DNA of 44,960 nucleotides from Candidatus Zhuqueibacterota bacterium (GTDB lineage: Bacteria; Zhuqueibacterota; QNDG01; JABMRT01), in NCBI GenBank assembly GCA_013202295.1, contig JABMRT010000138.1, positions 1 to 44,960 on the forward strand. Reading direction: 5' to 3'. Numbering within the stretch: the first letter of the stretch is position 1; every line of letters begins with the position of its first letter. The notes below the pieces were generated by a model. That model worked only from the letters and a program-made list of their open reading frames with translations, was not told the origin of the DNA and did no database searches. Positions 35,350-44,507 of the stretch are shown here, piece by piece. Position numbers and translations under genes: made by a program.

Positions 35350-36303
35350 TCAGAGCTTCATGGACAGTAAAATCTTTAGCGATTCTCTGGACTCTGCAAC
35401 TTGAAATGCCGTTTCCCAGGCATTGAGTGGATAGATGCCTGAAATGAGCGGCTTTACATCAACCTTCTTTTCGACAAGCAATTGGATTGCCGGACGAAAT
35501 GGACCGCATCGTGAACCCACAAGCTGGATTTCATCAATGACCAGTTTTGCCGGGTTGAATTGAATCGATTCTTGCGTCGTAGATTTTAAAACGAATATGC
35601 CGCGCGGTTTCACACATTGCAAAGCTTGATGGAATCCATCTGCGCTTCCGGTGGCATCCACAACCACATCAAATCGCTGATCTGAAATTTGCGATTCGAG
35701 GAGTGTATCAACACCCAATCGCCGGACAAAATTTAATTTGTCTGGATGCCTTCCAATTACTGTGAGTTTACAGCCGGATATTTGCAACACCTGCGCGATA
35801 AGAAGCCCCAGTTTTCCATCTCCAAATACAGCAACATGGAACTGTGGCTGAATCTGAATTTGTTCGAGTATTTCACAAGCAGCCGCAAGAGGCTCAATAA
35901 ACACAGCCTCTTCATCGGAAATGGAATCCGGGATGAAAAATAAATTCTTTTCAGGTATGATGAGGAATTCAGCGAATGCGCCGTTATAATTCTGAATTCC
36001 CAGCACATCACGATTGGGACAATGACGATCCAATCCATTTTGACAAGCAATGCACTCACCACATCCAATATTGATTTCACCTGTGACCCGCTTCCCTACC
36101 AGTGCTGTGTTATCGGATTCAGCGATATACCCCACAAACTCATGCCCGGGGATTCCAGTGAAATTCATATATCCCTTGAGAATTTCAAGATCCGTATTGC
36201 AAATACCGGCCAAATGCACTTGTACGAGCACCTCACCCTGTTTTCGGGATGGGAACGGGCATTCAATTAGGGACAAAGATTTATGGAACTGGAGAGCCTT
36301 CAA
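35350..36303 (-). CDS. zinc-dependent medium-chain dehydrogenase
   Basis: Alcohol/sorbitol dehydrogenase-like NAD(P) enzyme. The catalytic zinc site is C35 in LAGICNTD, H54-E55 in IPGHEFVGY and E in FIEPLAA. A structural-zinc loop GCGECIACQNGLDRHC holds four cysteines. The Rossmann motif is VAVFGDGKLGLLIAQ. It has 317 residues, shorter than the usual 340-350. The apparent start is TTG (36303), with AAGGG ten bases upstream. It stands alone between the peptidase and the receptor-like gene. Substrate unknown. Confidence 0.88.
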   Translation of the reverse strand: MKALQFHKSLSLIECPFPSRKQGEVLVQVHLAGICNTDLEILKGYMNFTGIPGHEFVGYIAESDNTALVGKRVTGEINIGCGECIACQNGLDRHCPNRDVLGIQNYNGAFAEFLIIPEKNLFFIPDSISDEEAVFIEPLAAACEILEQIQIQPQFHVAVFGDGKLGLLIAQVLQISGCKLTVIGRHPDKLNFVRRLGVDTLLESQISDQRFDVVVDATGSADGFHQALQCVKPRGIFVLKSTTQESIQFNPAKLVIDEIQLVGSRCGPFRPAIQLLVEKKVDVKPLISGIYPLNAWETAFQVAESRESLKILLSMKL

Positions 36304-36506
36304 GATGAAAGAACCCTTGAAAAATGATCAATCTGAAACGACACGTGGATGAAAAGATATGCCCCTTGTTAATTGGAGTGGATTGATTAAAAGGTCAAAA
36401 TCACGATTGCCACATAAAAAACAAATTACAACACACAATGTTCTAAATCAAAAACCAGCATCTCCTCGCATGATTCATTTTTGAGAATAATGGATTATCA
36501 AATGTA

Positions 36507-38846
36507 TTATGACTGATTGTTCCCAACTCTGAATTTTGCCAAGAGTTCTAGTTCACTCTGAGACATCTGCTCAAGCAACTTTGCCAATTTTGTAACTTCA
36601 TTAACTTGAACGCTCATTTCCTTGGTCGAGTTGTTTACCGAATCCAGTTGACCGACGTTACGTTCGCTGACTTTGGCCACGCTGTCCATAGCGGAACCGA
36701 CCTGATGAGAATAATCTTGCATCCCTAAAATCGATTTCGAAATTTTCAAAAGTCGTTGCTGATCGGTCTCTACCAGATTTTTAATTTTATTCAAAGCCTC
36801 ACCTGATTGATCAGTAAGCTCCGCGGTTTGCTTGACTTCTTTAAGACCTACATTCATGCCCTTCTGCACATCGCCTATCGAATTCTTTACAGCGATAACT
36901 CGTTCGGTCACACGACGAGTAGCCTCTGCAGTGTTCTTGGCCAGTGTTCTGATTTCTTTGGCCACAACCATAAATCCGCTCCCGAATTCACCTGCCTTGG
37001 TGGCCTCGATTGCAGCATTTAAGGCAAGAATATTTACACGCGACGCAATATCATCAATCAAGTCAATGATCGCATCAATTTGATTTGAATGTTCACTCAA
37101 TTGATCGACAATTTCAGAAGTATCCGTCACAGATTTTTCAATCGAACGCATGCTCATAAGTGTGCTGTCCATCGCATTGATTCCAGACCCTACTGCACTC
37201 GCGGTTTCTTCAGACCCTTTTGCGATTCGTTCTGCTTCCTGACTCACCATATCAATATTGGTTAACAACGATTCAAGGGTTTCATGAGTTTTGGCCACTT
37301 GACTGTTCTGCGCGTTGATACCTTCCGAAACCGTATCGATTGCTTCATTGATTGAAGTAATGCCCATGCCGGCTTGATAGATACTTGTCGCCAGATTCTC
37401 ACTCATTTCCGTGAGCATGTTGGCCTGATCAATCACTGTATAAATCAGACCGCGCAAACTCGAAGGTTCACTGTTTGCTAAAACGACAGGAATGCCCTTT
37501 GCCACAACATCATTGATAATCGGCACCAATTCGCCGTATGCACCCACCATAGCAATTCCATCCACACCTTCCTCAATCAGTTTTTTGATGAACGGGGCAT
37601 ATGTCGCAACATTAAACAGCTTTGATCCACCCTTTTGCTCGGGCAATATCCATTCAGCATTCACATTATGTAGTTTCAATTTTTCAACTGCCGACAATGC
37701 GCCCTCGTGAACAGGATCCCAGAAAGCGGAATCTTGCCTGCCGAGTATCACCAATCGCAAGGATTTCTCAGGTGTTTCATCCACAGGGATTGCCAGACGA
37801 TTCAGTACCTCCTGAGATTGAACAATTCCTCGCCCTCTTTGCCAAAATGATTTGTAATTTTCACCGGTCACAAGATCCATTTGTGTAAGCAACCTCGGAA
37901 CTGGAGGTTTCCAGCCGCCTACGATATGATTGAATAAATGGATGAGCGGATCATGCCCCTGTGTATAAGGATCCTGACCCAAAGTGGCTGTAATCACACC
38001 CTCTGTGATATAGTTCATTGTCGCGTCGGTCAAATCATGCACTATGACTTTAATCTGACCCACTTTGCCCATCTCAACAATAGCACGTCCAACACCGACA
38101 GGGGTCGCGCCTTCAGTCACATAAATCCCTGAAATTTTGGGATACTTTTTTATCATTTCCAGGGCCTTGCGATAAGAGATCTCTTCAGCCTCATTGGTTT
38201 CATGAACTTCAACAATTTCAATATCGGGATACTTCTCCCGCAGCATACTTTCGCAACCCTTTCGCCTGAGCCTGAGACCGGCTGCCTGAAATGAACCGGT
38301 TGAAATACCTATTTGACCGTGGCCATTCAGAATCTCTCCCAGAACATCACCACATTTGCGGCCTTCCAGGAATGAATCCGCGCCTACATAGCAGAGTCTG
38401 GAACAGGGAGTCTCTGTAAGATGGTTGAATTCATCTGAAATCTCTGAGATCTCAGCGATCATATGATTCAACCCATTTACAACTGAGCCAATTTCAGTCG
38501 ACGGTACTGATTTGATCACTTTTGTCTTCATATTAAGCTGAGTGGATAAATCGCCTTGGGAAAGATTTGCGATTGCGGTCCGAATTCTATCGAGATCCTG
38601 CTTCACGATCTGATCGGTCATTTTGACAATATTGTTAATCGGTTGAACAGCCGTTCTTCTGAAAAGAAAAAGAAGAACGATGGAGAAAACAACGGAAAGT
38701 CCCAGTCCGACATTTCGCAATACGATCCAACTTGAAGCGGCTCCCAGCTGGCCTATGACCGTTAGGACAATGGAGACAAATATCGTCCATATCAATAGAT
38801 AAATTATACGATTGTCGAGCTTGAATGAAAATTTAGGCACCTTCAT
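36507..38846 (-). CDS. methyl-accepting chemotaxis-like protein with embedded, lobe-swapped sugar-binding domain
   Basis: The ATG at 38846 follows GAGGTGA (an upstream GTG is less likely), giving 779 residues. Order: two membrane helices (about 15-36 and 40-63) joined by a very short loop, a HAMP-like stretch (about 64-140), a periplasmic-binding-protein-type region (about 150-475) and an MCP signalling hairpin (about 495-775) with its tip at DDIASRVNILALNAAIEATKAG. The binding-protein lobes are in swapped order: the part usually second (YVGADSFLEGRKCGD ... LGQDPYTQG) comes first, then the part usually first (RLVILGRQDSAFWDPVHEG ... GIPVVLANSEP). The whole region lies after the HAMP, so it should be cytoplasmic. 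It is last in the receiver/kinase run. Its ligand is probably a small sugar-like molecule inside the cell. Confidence 0.88.
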   Translation of the reverse strand: MKVPKFSFKLDNRIIYLLIWTIFVSIVLTVIGQLGAASSWIVLRNVGLGLSVVFSIVLLFLFRRTAVQPINNIVKMTDQIVKQDLDRIRTAIANLSQGDLSTQLNMKTKVIKSVPSTEIGSVVNGLNHMIAEISEISDEFNHLTETPCSRLCYVGADSFLEGRKCGDVLGEILNGHGQIGISTGSFQAAGLRLRRKGCESMLREKYPDIEIVEVHETNEAEEISYRKALEMIKKYPKISGIYVTEGATPVGVGRAIVEMGKVGQIKVIVHDLTDATMNYITEGVITATLGQDPYTQGHDPLIHLFNHIVGGWKPPVPRLLTQMDLVTGENYKSFWQRGRGIVQSQEVLNRLAIPVDETPEKSLRLVILGRQDSAFWDPVHEGALSAVEKLKLHNVNAEWILPEQKGGSKLFNVATYAPFIKKLIEEGVDGIAMVGAYGELVPIINDVVAKGIPVVLANSEPSSLRGLIYTVIDQANMLTEMSENLATSIYQAGMGITSINEAIDTVSEGINAQNSQVAKTHETLESLLTNIDMVSQEAERIAKGSEETASAVGSGINAMDSTLMSMRSIEKSVTDTSEIVDQLSEHSNQIDAIIDLIDDIASRVNILALNAAIEATKAGEFGSGFMVVAKEIRTLAKNTAEATRRVTERVIAVKNSIGDVQKGMNVGLKEVKQTAELTDQSGEALNKIKNLVETDQQRLLKISKSILGMQDYSHQVGSAMDSVAKVSERNVGQLDSVNNSTKEMSVQVNEVTKLAKLLEQMSQSELELLAKFRVGNNQS

Positions 38847-38888
38847 TAGATTCACCTCACTTGGTGATGGACATTAACAATTTCAATA

Positions 38889-40457
38889 TTATACTGCCTT
38901 CTTTACAGCTTTCAATAGATCTACATAAGCATAAGGTTTTTGTAGAAATGGATACCCCTTCTCCACGATAACCGGCCATTGCGATTTATGGTCCGTATAT
39001 CCACTGCTCACCAGTACTTTTTGATCTTCTTTTTTCTCAATAACATATCGAATCAAATCCAATCCGGTTCGGTCTGGAAGAACCACATCGGTAATTATCA
39101 GATCAAATTGCCCTTTTTCATGATCATACATCTGAATGGCCTCAGACACAGTCGCTGCAGCGGTAACCTGATATCCATTTTCTCTTAAGGCCAATGATGC
39201 AAATTCCCGCACTCCTTCTGAATCTTCGACTATTAATAAACGCTTGCCTTCGCCTTGCAATGAGTCAATTGAAATTTGCTCATCCTCTTCACTTACTTTT
39301 TGATCCACAGCAGGAATATAGATATCAAATGTGGTTCCTTTTCCAATCTGGGTCTGAATATCCATCCAGCCCTCGTGCTGTTTGATTATTCCATAAACTA
39401 CCGACAAACCCAGGCCTGTTCCCTTACCAAGTCCTTTGGAGCTGAAAAACGGTTCGAAAATATGTTCGAGCAAATCTTCCGGAATCCCCACTCCTGTATC
39501 TGAAAAACGCAATCGTATAAAATTACCTGCCCTGAATTCCGGCTTGCCTTTGCATGCCTCAGCATTTATTTTAATATTATCAGTATTAATATCAATTTTC
39601 CCACCCTCTGGCATTGCATCTCTGGCGTTGACTGTCAAATTCAGGATCACCTGTTCCATTGTGCCTTTGTCAGCGCGGATTGAAGTAAGTTCAGAATCAA
39701 GCGAAGTTTGTATTTCAATATCCTCACCGATAATTCGATGCACCATCACAAGTAAATCGCCAATAACCTTATTCAGATTAAGAACCTGGAAATTGGTAGG
39801 ATGTCTACGACTAAAGAGCAGCATCTGCCGGGTTAAATCAGCGGCGCTCGATGCGGCAAAACGAATTTGTTTTAATGCCCTGTAGTTCGGATTTGATTCC
39901 TCCGTCTTCATCATAATCACATCAGTAAATCCCTGGATTGCGGTCATTAGATTATTGAAGTCATGCGCGATTCCGCCTGCTAGAGTTCCAATGGCTTCCA
40001 TTTTCTGCGACTGATGAAGCTGCTCCTGAATCTGGTCTTTTTCTTCCTCGCTGTGTTTACGTTCGATGGCATAATGCATCGCGCGTTTCAATAGATTGCT
40101 GTCCACCTGCCCTTTGACTAAATAATCTTGTGCGCCTTCAGACACAGCTTGTATGGCCACGGATTGATCGTCAAGACCACTGAGAACAATGATAGGCAAT
40201 TGTTGCCCCTTGGCCTTGGCTTGTCTGAATGTCTTAAGACCGGTGCTGTCTGGAAGGGACAGATCAAGGAGACAAACAGCACATTCTGACTCAATCATCT
40301 TATCCAGTCCCTCTGACAGGGATTGGGCCCATATAATCTCATATTGGACGCCTTCAGGTCCCATTGAATTCTTGTCTTGAAGCATTTCATGAATCAGTCT
40401 GGCATCAGGCTGATGATCTTCAATAAGGAGGACATTCAGTTTCTGCGATTGTTTCAT
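38889..40457 (-). CDS. hybrid histidine kinase, REC-HisKA-HATPase-REC
   Basis: Cytoplasmic kinase without a PAS domain. The N-terminal receiver carries D65 in VCLLDLSLPD, a coiled segment leads to H165 in GGIAHDFNNL, then the ATPase boxes (NLTVNARDAMP, GTGLGLSVVYG) and a C-terminal receiver (IITDVVLPDRTG). It shares the SGYTDHKSQWP C-terminal signature with the kinases at 29636 and 31869. Its N-terminal receiver is instead close to that of the kinase at 42234 (LSGLDD, AIQAVSEGAQDYL against ALQAVRSGAQDYL), so the gene looks like a recombinant of both types. The receptor-like gene follows by 42 bases. Confidence 0.95.
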   Translation of the reverse strand: MKQSQKLNVLLIEDHQPDARLIHEMLQDKNSMGPEGVQYEIIWAQSLSEGLDKMIESECAVCLLDLSLPDSTGLKTFRQAKAKGQQLPIIVLSGLDDQSVAIQAVSEGAQDYLVKGQVDSNLLKRAMHYAIERKHSEEEKDQIQEQLHQSQKMEAIGTLAGGIAHDFNNLMTAIQGFTDVIMMKTEESNPNYRALKQIRFAASSAADLTRQMLLFSRRHPTNFQVLNLNKVIGDLLVMVHRIIGEDIEIQTSLDSELTSIRADKGTMEQVILNLTVNARDAMPEGGKIDINTDNIKINAEACKGKPEFRAGNFIRLRFSDTGVGIPEDLLEHIFEPFFSSKGLGKGTGLGLSVVYGIIKQHEGWMDIQTQIGKGTTFDIYIPAVDQKVSEEDEQISIDSLQGEGKRLLIVEDSEGVREFASLALRENGYQVTAAATVSEAIQMYDHEKGQFDLIITDVVLPDRTGLDLIRYVIEKKEDQKVLVSSGYTDHKSQWPVIVEKGYPFLQKPYAYVDLLKAVKKAV

Positions 40458-40489
40458 ACAATACCCTTGTATCTAAATTCTCATGCAAT

Positions 40490-40888
40490 TTATGTGGATT
40501 GAGGTAATTCCCGTGCTAATATTTTCTCAATGACATCCAGGATTATCTCTGCCCGTGTTGTTTTTACAATAAATGCATCAGCGCCGCATCGCTTGGCAAG
40601 TTCTTCATCTTCATCCAGATCACGAGATGTGAGTACAATGACTGGTATATGCTTAAACTTTTTATCAAATTTAATCATACGGCATATCTTGTGTCCGTCC
40701 AGACCTGGCAACATAATGTCCGTAATTACTAGATCTGGATTTGAAGTCCGGACTGCCGCAAGCCCTTCCAGCCCATCCTTTGCTACGACAGTGTCATACC
40801 CGTTTGCACTTAGCCGAATGTGTAACATTTTACGAAAGGCAGTATTGTCTTCAATAATAAGAATGCGTTTGTCTTTGCTCTCACCCAT
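40490..40888 (-). CDS. stand-alone response regulator receiver
   Basis: A CheY-like receiver of 132 residues with D57 in LVITDIMLPG, the acidic pair in IIEDN and the conserved Lys replaced in position by VKTT near residue 109. No output domain. AAAGGG lies five bases before the ATG. It sits between two receiver/kinase genes in the same direction, so it probably shuttles phosphate between kinases or acts on a protein partner. Confidence 0.93.
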   Translation of the reverse strand: MGESKDKRILIIEDNTAFRKMLHIRLSANGYDTVVAKDGLEGLAAVRTSNPDLVITDIMLPGLDGHKICRMIKFDKKFKHIPVIVLTSRDLDEDEELAKRCGADAFIVKTTRAEIILDVIEKILARELPQST

Positions 40889-40931
40889 TCAAGCCCTTTC
40901 TGCGGCTCTTGTCTGTCATCAGTTTCAAAGG

Positions 40932-41312
40932 CTATGCATCTTTGAGTAAAGATTTTATTTTATCAACAAACTCTACACTGTTGTAAGGTTTGGTGAAAAT
41001 CTCTGACACATTATATTCACTTGCCAAACGCTTGACTTCATCATCCACTGTCTTTCCTGTTACAATGACAACCGGAATATCAGCTTTGTTTGGTATTTTA
41101 CGAGTCCGTTCAAGAAGTGAGAATCCACCCCCAGCTGGCATCATTAAGTCCAAGACGATTAAATCATAATCATTTCTAAAGATTTCCTGGGTTCCAGTAT
41201 ATGCATCTCCAGCTATCGTTACTGAATATCCAACAGATTCAAGTCGTAACTTCACCATTTTTGCAAAGCCAAGTTCATCTTCAACAACCAGTATTTTTTT
41301 AATCTCGCCCAT
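40932..41312 (-). CDS. stand-alone response regulator receiver
   Basis: A single-domain receiver of 126 residues: VVEDELGFAK with the acidic pocket, D55 in LIVLDLMMP, the conserved Thr in VIVTGKT and Lys in FTKPYNS. Only about 43 bases separate it from the next receiver gene. No output domain, so a phosphorelay or protein-binding role is likely. Confidence 0.93.
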   Translation of the reverse strand: MGEIKKILVVEDELGFAKMVKLRLESVGYSVTIAGDAYTGTQEIFRNDYDLIVLDLMMPAGGGFSLLERTRKIPNKADIPVVIVTGKTVDDEVKRLASEYNVSEIFTKPYNSVEFVDKIKSLLKDA

Positions 41313-41359
41313 GTCCTACTCCAATTATTAGTTTCAGAAATTTAGGACCAACTCATGTT

Positions 41360-42148
41360 CTATTGTGATGACGTCGATGAATGGTTTTCTACATGCTCTT
41401 CAAAATATTTTGAATAGATGGTCTTTTCACAATCAGGACAAAGTCCATGTGTGAATTCTGCCTCGGAATTCTCATGGATATATTCTTCCAGGCGTTGCCA
41501 AAATCCTTCATCATTTCTAATTTTCTTACAATGAGAACATATTGGAATTAAACCTCGCAATGTCTTGATCATCTCAATCGAACTTTGTAACTCAAGATTC
41601 TTCTTTTCAAGTTCTTGATTTTTCTGTAAAACCGCTTCATATGTTGAAAATAACAAATCTAAAATTTGAATGCGATCTGATGTCAGAAAATGCTTTTGAC
41701 CGGCAAAGAAGATTTCAATTCCCAAATCAGCCCTCGGATTTTTTCGAAGTTCACGATTAACGAAAATATATTGGATATGTGACAGCAGCTCATCTTCGCT
41801 GTAAGGTTTCGTGATAAAATGATCGGCGCCGGACTCAAGGCCGTGAATAATATCTTTGGGATCTGAAAGCTGGGTAAGCAGGATGACCGGTAAATGCCGG
41901 CATTTTTTATCATGTTTGATTCGGCGACAAAGTTCATAACCATCAATACCAGGCATAATCACATCGCTTATAACCACATTTGGCAATCGTTCTTCTAAGA
42001 GATCCCATCCCTCTTCCCCGTTCTTTGCAATGCGAATCTTGTAGTTTTCGTTTTCCAGCATTTGTTTCAATTTGGCTGCCTGAGTCGGGCTGTCTTCGAC
42101 TATCAGGATATCCACATCAGTATTTCTTTTATAACTATTGGACTGCAT
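41360..42148 (-). CDS. response regulator with coiled coil and C-terminal cysteine motif
   Basis: The receiver (1-130; D62 in VVISDVIMPG, K in ITKPYSE) is followed by a region of about 45 residues of unknown fold and a coiled coil (YEAVLQKNQELEKKNLELQ). It ends with a module having IPICSHCKKIRNDEGFW and, about 25 residues later, HGLCPDCEKTIY. The paired CxxC knuckles make a likely zinc or redox site. This module recurs at the ends of signalling proteins (receivers, PAS, GGDEF proteins) in many bacteria, with no proven function. GGAG lies before the ATG. Confidence 0.9.
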   Translation of the reverse strand: MQSNSYKRNTDVDILIVEDSPTQAAKLKQMLENENYKIRIAKNGEEGWDLLEERLPNVVISDVIMPGIDGYELCRRIKHDKKCRHLPVILLTQLSDPKDIIHGLESGADHFITKPYSEDELLSHIQYIFVNRELRKNPRADLGIEIFFAGQKHFLTSDRIQILDLLFSTYEAVLQKNQELEKKNLELQSSIEMIKTLRGLIPICSHCKKIRNDEGFWQRLEEYIHENSEAEFTHGLCPDCEKTIYSKYFEEHVENHSSTSSQ

Positions 42149-42233
42149 AAAATTGGCTCCGTCAGTATAGTCCTATTAATGATTGTATAGCCTGAATCAA
42201 ATTTCGATTTATAATCTGGAATCGATTTCAAAT

Positions 42234-43754
42234 TCAAACGAACTGTTCGGATAATAACTCTTTCACTTTTATTCGCAAATGATTCCTTTCGAACGGCTTG
42301 TACAGGACTGGAAACACATAATGTTTGTCTGTCTGTTCAAGTCGTTTTTGATCCACATTGAATGCGCTGATGATCAATAAAGGGATTTGATTTGTTCTGT
42401 CATCCTGTTTTAGACGCCCAACAACTTCATAACCATTCATCTTGGGTAATTTCATATCCAGAATGATCATATCTGGATTATATTTTTGCGCCTTTTCAAT
42501 AGCATCTGTTCCATTTTGAGATGTAATAAATGTATATCCATCCTCAATTAAAAACTCTTTTATCACCTCAACAACTGCAATTTCGTCATCGACAATATGT
42601 ATTCTTGGGAATGACAACTTTTTCATAGCAAAGTAAAATGAGGTCCCCTCACCAAGTTTTGAATCAACCCAGATGCGCCCACCGTGTTTCTCAACCAATC
42701 CTTTTGCGATGGCTAATCCAAGCCCTGTGCCTTTATAGCCAGGTCCCTCAAGTCGACCAAACTGTTCAAATTTTGAAAAGAGTTTGCCAATATTTCCTTT
42801 CGCAATACCAATCCCTGTATCAGCCACTGTGCAGATAATTTCTCTAGCATTTTCTTTCAGACTGATTTTAACTTTGCCTCCCGATTCGGTATACCTTAAG
42901 GCATTGCTTACTAAATTCTGATAGATTTGAAACATTTTATCTTCATCAGCATAAAGCGAAATAGATTGATCGGGAAGTTCAACTTCAAAATCTATTTTGC
43001 GCTCGTTGGCCTGGGTAATATAGTATTCATAAACCTTCTTCGTAATCAAACGCATATCAACAGCACTTCGCCTTAATTTGATTTTGTCTGCTTCAATCTT
43101 TGATATATCAAGCAGATCTGTGACCAGACGGGCTAACCGGTCGATATTTTGCTGAGTATCACTCAGAAGTTCCTTTTGTGTCTCATTAATTTCTCCTGCA
43201 ACTCCGTCGAGACAAAGAGACACACCCTCTCGCATGATGGCGATTGGTGTGCGTAATTCATGGGAAACCGTAGATAGAAAATCGCTTTTAAGATGATCTA
43301 ATTCTTGTAATTTTTTGTTTGCTGTTTTTAGCTCAGCCACAATGCGTTTTCGTTCTATTGCATAGCGAATCGCTCTGAGAAGTAAGTACCCGGTAGCTTC
43401 CCCTTTAAATAGATAATCTTGCGCCCCGCTCCGTACAGCCTGAAGTGCAACTGTTTCATCATCCAGACCACTTAGAATGATAATAGGAATATCGGGAAAC
43501 AATCGATGTGTATTGGTAAATGTTTCAAGACCCTGACTGTCGGGGAGGGAAAGATCGAGTAAAACAATATCATAATCCGCTTCATTCAAAAATTCAATTC
43601 CCTCAACATGTCTGGTTGCACATTGAATTTCAAAAACCGTATTGATAGATTCATTCTGATTGACATCACTTAAGGTTTCCTGCAATAAACGTGCATCAGC
43701 AGGATTATCTTCAATAAGCAGGATTTTAATCTTTTGATTTCGCATCTTCGCCAT
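42234..43754 (-). CDS. hybrid histidine kinase, REC-HisKA-HATPase-REC
   Basis: Cytoplasmic kinase of 506 residues. The N-terminal receiver has D67 in IVLLDLSLPD. A linking helix (AELKTANKKLQELDHLKSDFL) leads to the classical H-box STVSHELRTP with H165. ATPase boxes are NALRYTESG, DTGIGI and GTGLGLAIAKG. The C-terminal receiver carries its Asp in MIILDMKLPKMNG. Unlike the three HDFNN-type kinases nearby, its H-box is the SHELRTP type, so it belongs to another kinase subfamily. The ATG at 43745 (MRNQKIK) is an alternative start. Confidence 0.94.
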   Translation of the reverse strand: MAKMRNQKIKILLIEDNPADARLLQETLSDVNQNESINTVFEIQCATRHVEGIEFLNEADYDIVLLDLSLPDSQGLETFTNTHRLFPDIPIIILSGLDDETVALQAVRSGAQDYLFKGEATGYLLLRAIRYAIERKRIVAELKTANKKLQELDHLKSDFLSTVSHELRTPIAIMREGVSLCLDGVAGEINETQKELLSDTQQNIDRLARLVTDLLDISKIEADKIKLRRSAVDMRLITKKVYEYYITQANERKIDFEVELPDQSISLYADEDKMFQIYQNLVSNALRYTESGGKVKISLKENAREIICTVADTGIGIAKGNIGKLFSKFEQFGRLEGPGYKGTGLGLAIAKGLVEKHGGRIWVDSKLGEGTSFYFAMKKLSFPRIHIVDDEIAVVEVIKEFLIEDGYTFITSQNGTDAIEKAQKYNPDMIILDMKLPKMNGYEVVGRLKQDDRTNQIPLLIISAFNVDQKRLEQTDKHYVFPVLYKPFERNHLRIKVKELLSEQFV

Positions 43755-43883
43755 AATCTAAAATTTAGTATACAAAATCGCTTGATAGTTTACAATGTTT
43801 TTTATCACTCTTTTAATCATCATACAACTCATACCACACATTATTGACTGGTCGGTAAACGAACCACAGTCAACCAGAAATCT

Positions 43884-44291
43884 TCAATGGTTTTTTACAA
43901 CTCTCATAAATTCTTCTAATTCCACAGGCTTTGTAATAAAACAATTTGCATGAAGATTATAAGTTTTCAATATATCTTCTTCAGCCTTTGAAGTGGTTAA
44001 GATTACAACCGGGATTTGACGGAGATTCTCGTCTGCTTTAATCACTTCGAGCACTTCCTGACCATCCTTTTTGGGAAGATTTAAATCCAGTAAAATAATA
44101 TCAGGTCTAGGTACATTATTAAACTCACCCTTTTTAAAGAGAAAATCAAGTGCTTCAACACCATCACGAACAACAAAGAAGTTGTTTCGCATTTTTCCCT
44201 CTTTGAAGGCTTCCTGAGTGAGACGAACATCGCCAGGATTATCTTCAACGAGCAATATATCAATAGGCTTTCCAGATTCTCGGAATATCAT
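43884..44291 (-). CDS. stand-alone receiver, Rcp1-like
   Basis: A CheY-like receiver of 135 residues of the Rcp1 type often found near phytochrome-like or other soluble kinases: ILLVEDNPGDVRLTQEAF, VRDGVEALDFLFKKG, phospho-acceptor D69 in IILLDLNLPKKDG, TTSKAEEDI, and the Lys in ITKPVEL. GGAGG lies five bases before the ATG. It is the first gene of the downstream signalling run, directly behind a palindrome at 44355-44371. Confidence 0.94.
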   Translation of the reverse strand: MIFRESGKPIDILLVEDNPGDVRLTQEAFKEGKMRNNFFVVRDGVEALDFLFKKGEFNNVPRPDIILLDLNLPKKDGQEVLEVIKADENLRQIPVVILTTSKAEEDILKTYNLHANCFITKPVELEEFMRVVKNH

Positions 44292-44354
44292 AAATCCTCC
44301 TGATTCGAACTACTTTCGGTTGCCAATATTTTTCAGTATTAATATGATTTTTCA

Positions 44355-44371
44355 CTTTTCAGAATGAAAAG
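44355..44371. promoter_or_regulatory. 17-bp perfect palindrome upstream of the signalling run
   Basis: cttttca-gaa-tgaaaag, seven-base arms, 64 bases before the first receiver gene. A plausible operator; the XRE gene just upstream is a candidate binder. Confidence 0.4.
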
Positions 44372-44507
44372 CGCAATTCCATCATGCATATGAAGCAAGC
44401 ATTCTCAATAATTGATTTGGACAATCCAGTGAATCGATTATTAATTGTACAAATGCTGAAAAAGTGGAGTTTCTCTTGTATTCGAGACAGGTTCTCACGT
44501 TTCATAA

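Noticed and set aside
29636-44291. Complete chemotaxis operon
   Set aside because: There is one MCP-like protein and CheY-like receivers but no CheA, CheW, CheB or CheR in the window.
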